Positions 5,791-7,016 of a stretch of DNA of 7,016 nt are shown here, piece after piece. Made by a program: the position numbers and the translations under genes. The stretch is taken from contig JAHJQU010000503.1 in NCBI GenBank assembly GCA_018819005.1, positions 1-7,016 of the forward strand. The letters run 5' to 3'. Source of the stretch: Pseudomonadota bacterium (lineage in GTDB: Bacteria > Desulfobacterota > Desulfobacteria > Desulfobacterales > RPRI01). The number at the start of each line of letters is the position of its first letter. The stretch's first letter is position 1. The notes beneath the pieces are model-generated. The model was given only the letters and a program-made list of their open reading frames with translations, made no database searches and was not told where the DNA came from.

Positions 5791-6766
5791 ATATCTGCTT
5801 GAAGTGAGCAATCTTAAGATGCATTTTCCGGTTTACGGCGGAATATTCCGCAGGCAGACCGGAAAGGTGCATGCCGTTGACGGCGTCTCCCTGAAAATAA
5901 AAGCGGGCGAAACAGTCGGCCTTGTTGGTGAATCCGGTTGCGGAAAAACCACGGTTGGAAGGGCAGTTCTCAGACTTTATAATTTATCGGGCGGTGAGGT
6001 TTTCTTCGATGGAGACAACATCTCCAGGATGACACAGGGGGATTTAAGATTGCTCAGGAGAAATATGCAGATGATTTTCCAGGATCCCTTTGAGTCCCTT
6101 GATGCACGCCAGACTATCGGGGAGATAATAGAGGAGCCCTTTATCATTCATAAGATCGGGACGGCAGAGACAAGACGGGATGAAATCGAAAAACTCCTGT
6201 CGCGCGTTGGATTATCCGGAAGCGCTATTACGCGTTTTCCTCATGAATTCAGCGGCGGGCAGCGGCAGAGAATAGGAATAGCAAGAGCTATCGCCCTTAA
6301 GCCCAAACTGGTTGTTTGTGATGAGCCGGTATCTGCTCTGGATGTTTCGATTCAGTCACAGATTCTAAACCTTCTTCTTGATCTGCAATCCGAAATGAAC
6401 CTGACTTATCTTTTCATTGCACATGATCTTTCCGTTGTAAAACATATTTCAGACAATATAGCGGTTATGTATCTCGGAAAAATTGTTGAATATACCGATG
6501 CAGATTCGATTTATAAGAACCCCCTCCATCCTTATACGCAAGCCCTTATATCGGCGATTCCGGTTCCTGATCCTTCGGTACGGAATAAGAAAACAGTCCT
6601 GTCCGGAGATGTGCCGTCACCCTTAAACCCGCCTTCCGGATGCCGTTTTCATACCCGGTGCCCTGTTGCTTTTGACAGGTGCAAGGCGGATGAACCGGAG
6701 CTTTTGCCGGCACCGGGAATTGAAGGAGAAGAGCATCTGGTGGCGTGCCATTTGGTGAATAGTTAA
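5783..6766 (+). CDS. Peptide importer ATPase 2 (OppF/DppF type)
   Basis: This 327-residue cytoplasmic ABC ATPase is the second of the importer's two motor subunits. It opens LLEVSNLKMHFPVYGGIFRR (5-24), the OppF/DppF-type N-terminus. It then has Walker A GESGCGKT (49-56), Q-loop FQDP (Q100), signature FSGGQRQR (156-163), Walker B LVVCDEP (176-182, catalytic E181), D-loop ALDV (185-188) and an intact switch region AHDLSVV (213-219, H214). The C-terminal domain has HPYTQALI (249-256) and the same four-cysteine pattern as ATPase 1: C287, C293, C300 and C322. All ATP-site motifs are canonical. Its ATG lies 8 bp inside the end of the previous gene and has no strong ribosome binding site, so translation is probably coupled, which would give equal amounts of both ATPases. 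No intrinsic terminator is evident after its stop. Confidence 0.94.
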   Translation: MSEYLLEVSNLKMHFPVYGGIFRRQTGKVHAVDGVSLKIKAGETVGLVGESGCGKTTVGRAVLRLYNLSGGEVFFDGDNISRMTQGDLRLLRRNMQMIFQDPFESLDARQTIGEIIEEPFIIHKIGTAETRRDEIEKLLSRVGLSGSAITRFPHEFSGGQRQRIGIARAIALKPKLVVCDEPVSALDVSIQSQILNLLLDLQSEMNLTYLFIAHDLSVVKHISDNIAVMYLGKIVEYTDADSIYKNPLHPYTQALISAIPVPDPSVRNKKTVLSGDVPSPLNPPSGCRFHTRCPVAFDRCKADEPELLPAPGIEGEEHLVACHLVNS

Positions 6767-6771
6767 ACAAG

Positions 6772-6821
6772 GGGCAAAGGCACAAAGTGAAAAGACGTGA
6801 GGCGTGAGTCGTGAGGCGTAA
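6772..6821. repeat. 7-bp-period tract (RRCGTGA units) downstream of the last gene
   Basis: After the last stop the sequence reads GGGCAAA, GGCACAA, one 8-base unit, then GACGTGA, GGCGTGA, GTCGTGA and GGCGTAA (6794-6821). The GGCGTGA unit also occurs at 4789-4795 in the tract before the first ATPase gene, in the same orientation, so the two ATPase genes lie between related direct repeats. Compared with 4663-4823 this tract is short and has one phase break. Confidence 0.7.
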
Positions 6822-6833
6822 GTTCTTTTTCAG

Positions 6834-6870
6834 CTCGTCATTCCCGAGAAAGCGGGAATCCAGAAATCAG
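6834..6870. repeat. REP-like hairpin, ATTCCCG / CGGGAAT
   Basis: ATTCCCG (6840-6846) and CGGGAAT (6853-6859) form an exact 7-bp stem with a 6-base loop, in the context CTCGTCATTCCCG...CGGGAATCCAGAAATC. From memory, GTCATTCCCG...CGGGAATCCAG is a very common dispersed palindrome in Proteobacteria. CTTGAATCCTGGAACC at about 6898-6913 may be the decayed other half of a larger copy. There is no T-run immediately after the stem on either strand, so I do not call it a rho-independent terminator, although it could protect the mRNA 3' end. Confidence 0.7.
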
Positions 6871-7016
6871 GAGGCTGAAAAGAAAGGGGCAAAAGTACTT
6901 GAATCCTGGAACCCTTCCTCAAACCATCAAAAAACCTCTGCAATATAAGATGCCAGTAAAACTTGACATGCAAAACGATTCATGAAATACATAGAGTCGT
7001 AAAAAGCAAATTCTTA
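6871..7016. other. Non-coding right edge, no gene seen
   Basis: No convincing coding region, RNA gene or terminator is visible on either strand. A TTGACA at 6963-6968 could be the -35 of a promoter for a gene beyond the window, but no good -10 follows. The longest minus-strand reading from the edge is only about 25 codons and closes at a TGA. Confidence 0.5.

Noticed and set aside
6840..6859. Rho-independent terminator
   Set aside because: The stem is good, but the bases after it (CCAGAAATCAGG on the plus strand) contain no T-run, and the minus strand lacks one too.
6963..6993. Promoter (TTGACA) for a gene beyond the right edge
   Set aside because: No acceptable -10 lies 15-19 bp downstream (AATACA at 17 bp), and no downstream gene can be seen.
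6991..7016. Start of a second palindromic-element copy (GTCGTAAAAAGC)
   Set aside because: It vaguely resembles the left inverted repeat at 2642 (TTCGCAGAAAGTC), but the match is short and gapped and the window ends. It cannot be supported.

Overview
This window is almost entirely one peptide-import locus from what looks like a Gram-negative bacterium. The solute-binding protein has a Sec signal peptide and no lipobox cysteine, which suggests a free periplasmic protein. Base composition looks mid-range. The non-coding gaps are filled with 7-bp-period tracts, an imperfectly palindromic element of about 128 bp and a 'CATTCCCG...CGGGAATCC' hairpin. From memory, such repeats are common in Deltaproteobacteria/Desulfobacterota, so that is my best guess at the lineage, but it is an inference and no marker gene is present.

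Layout, left to right. (1) Positions 1-317, minus strand: the N-terminal 105 codons of an M24-family (Xaa-Pro aminopeptidase/dipeptidase-like) peptidase that runs off the left edge. (2) Positions 318-563: a divergent intergenic region with a 7-bp-period tract, an 8-bp tandem duplication and a candidate promoter for the plus-strand genes. (3) Positions 564-6766, plus strand: five genes forming a complete ABC importer: a YejB-like permease, a YejE-like permease, a YejA/MppA-type binding protein, an OppD/DppD-type ATPase and an OppF/DppF-type ATPase. (4) Positions 6767-7016: non-coding, with another 7-bp-period tract and a hairpin repeat. No further gene is visible there.

How the genes would work together: the binding protein captures peptides in the periplasm, the two permeases form the membrane channel, and the two ATPases drive import. 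The divergent M24 peptidase would be well placed to hydrolyse imported proline-containing peptides in the cytoplasm. In E. coli the same permease/binding-protein family is YejABEF (peptide and microcin C uptake), where a single fused protein, YejF, carries both ATPase halves. Here the ATPases are two separate proteins and the binding protein is third, not first.

The genes themselves are ordinary for their families. The unusual signal is in the gaps. Two junctions are tight (5 bp between the permeases; an 8-bp overlap between the ATPases). The other two are opened by repeats: a palindromic element whose first three bases are the stop codon of the YejE-like gene, and a phased tract of about 23 heptads that runs across every possible start codon of the first ATPase gene. 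I do not see a wholly new biological system here.
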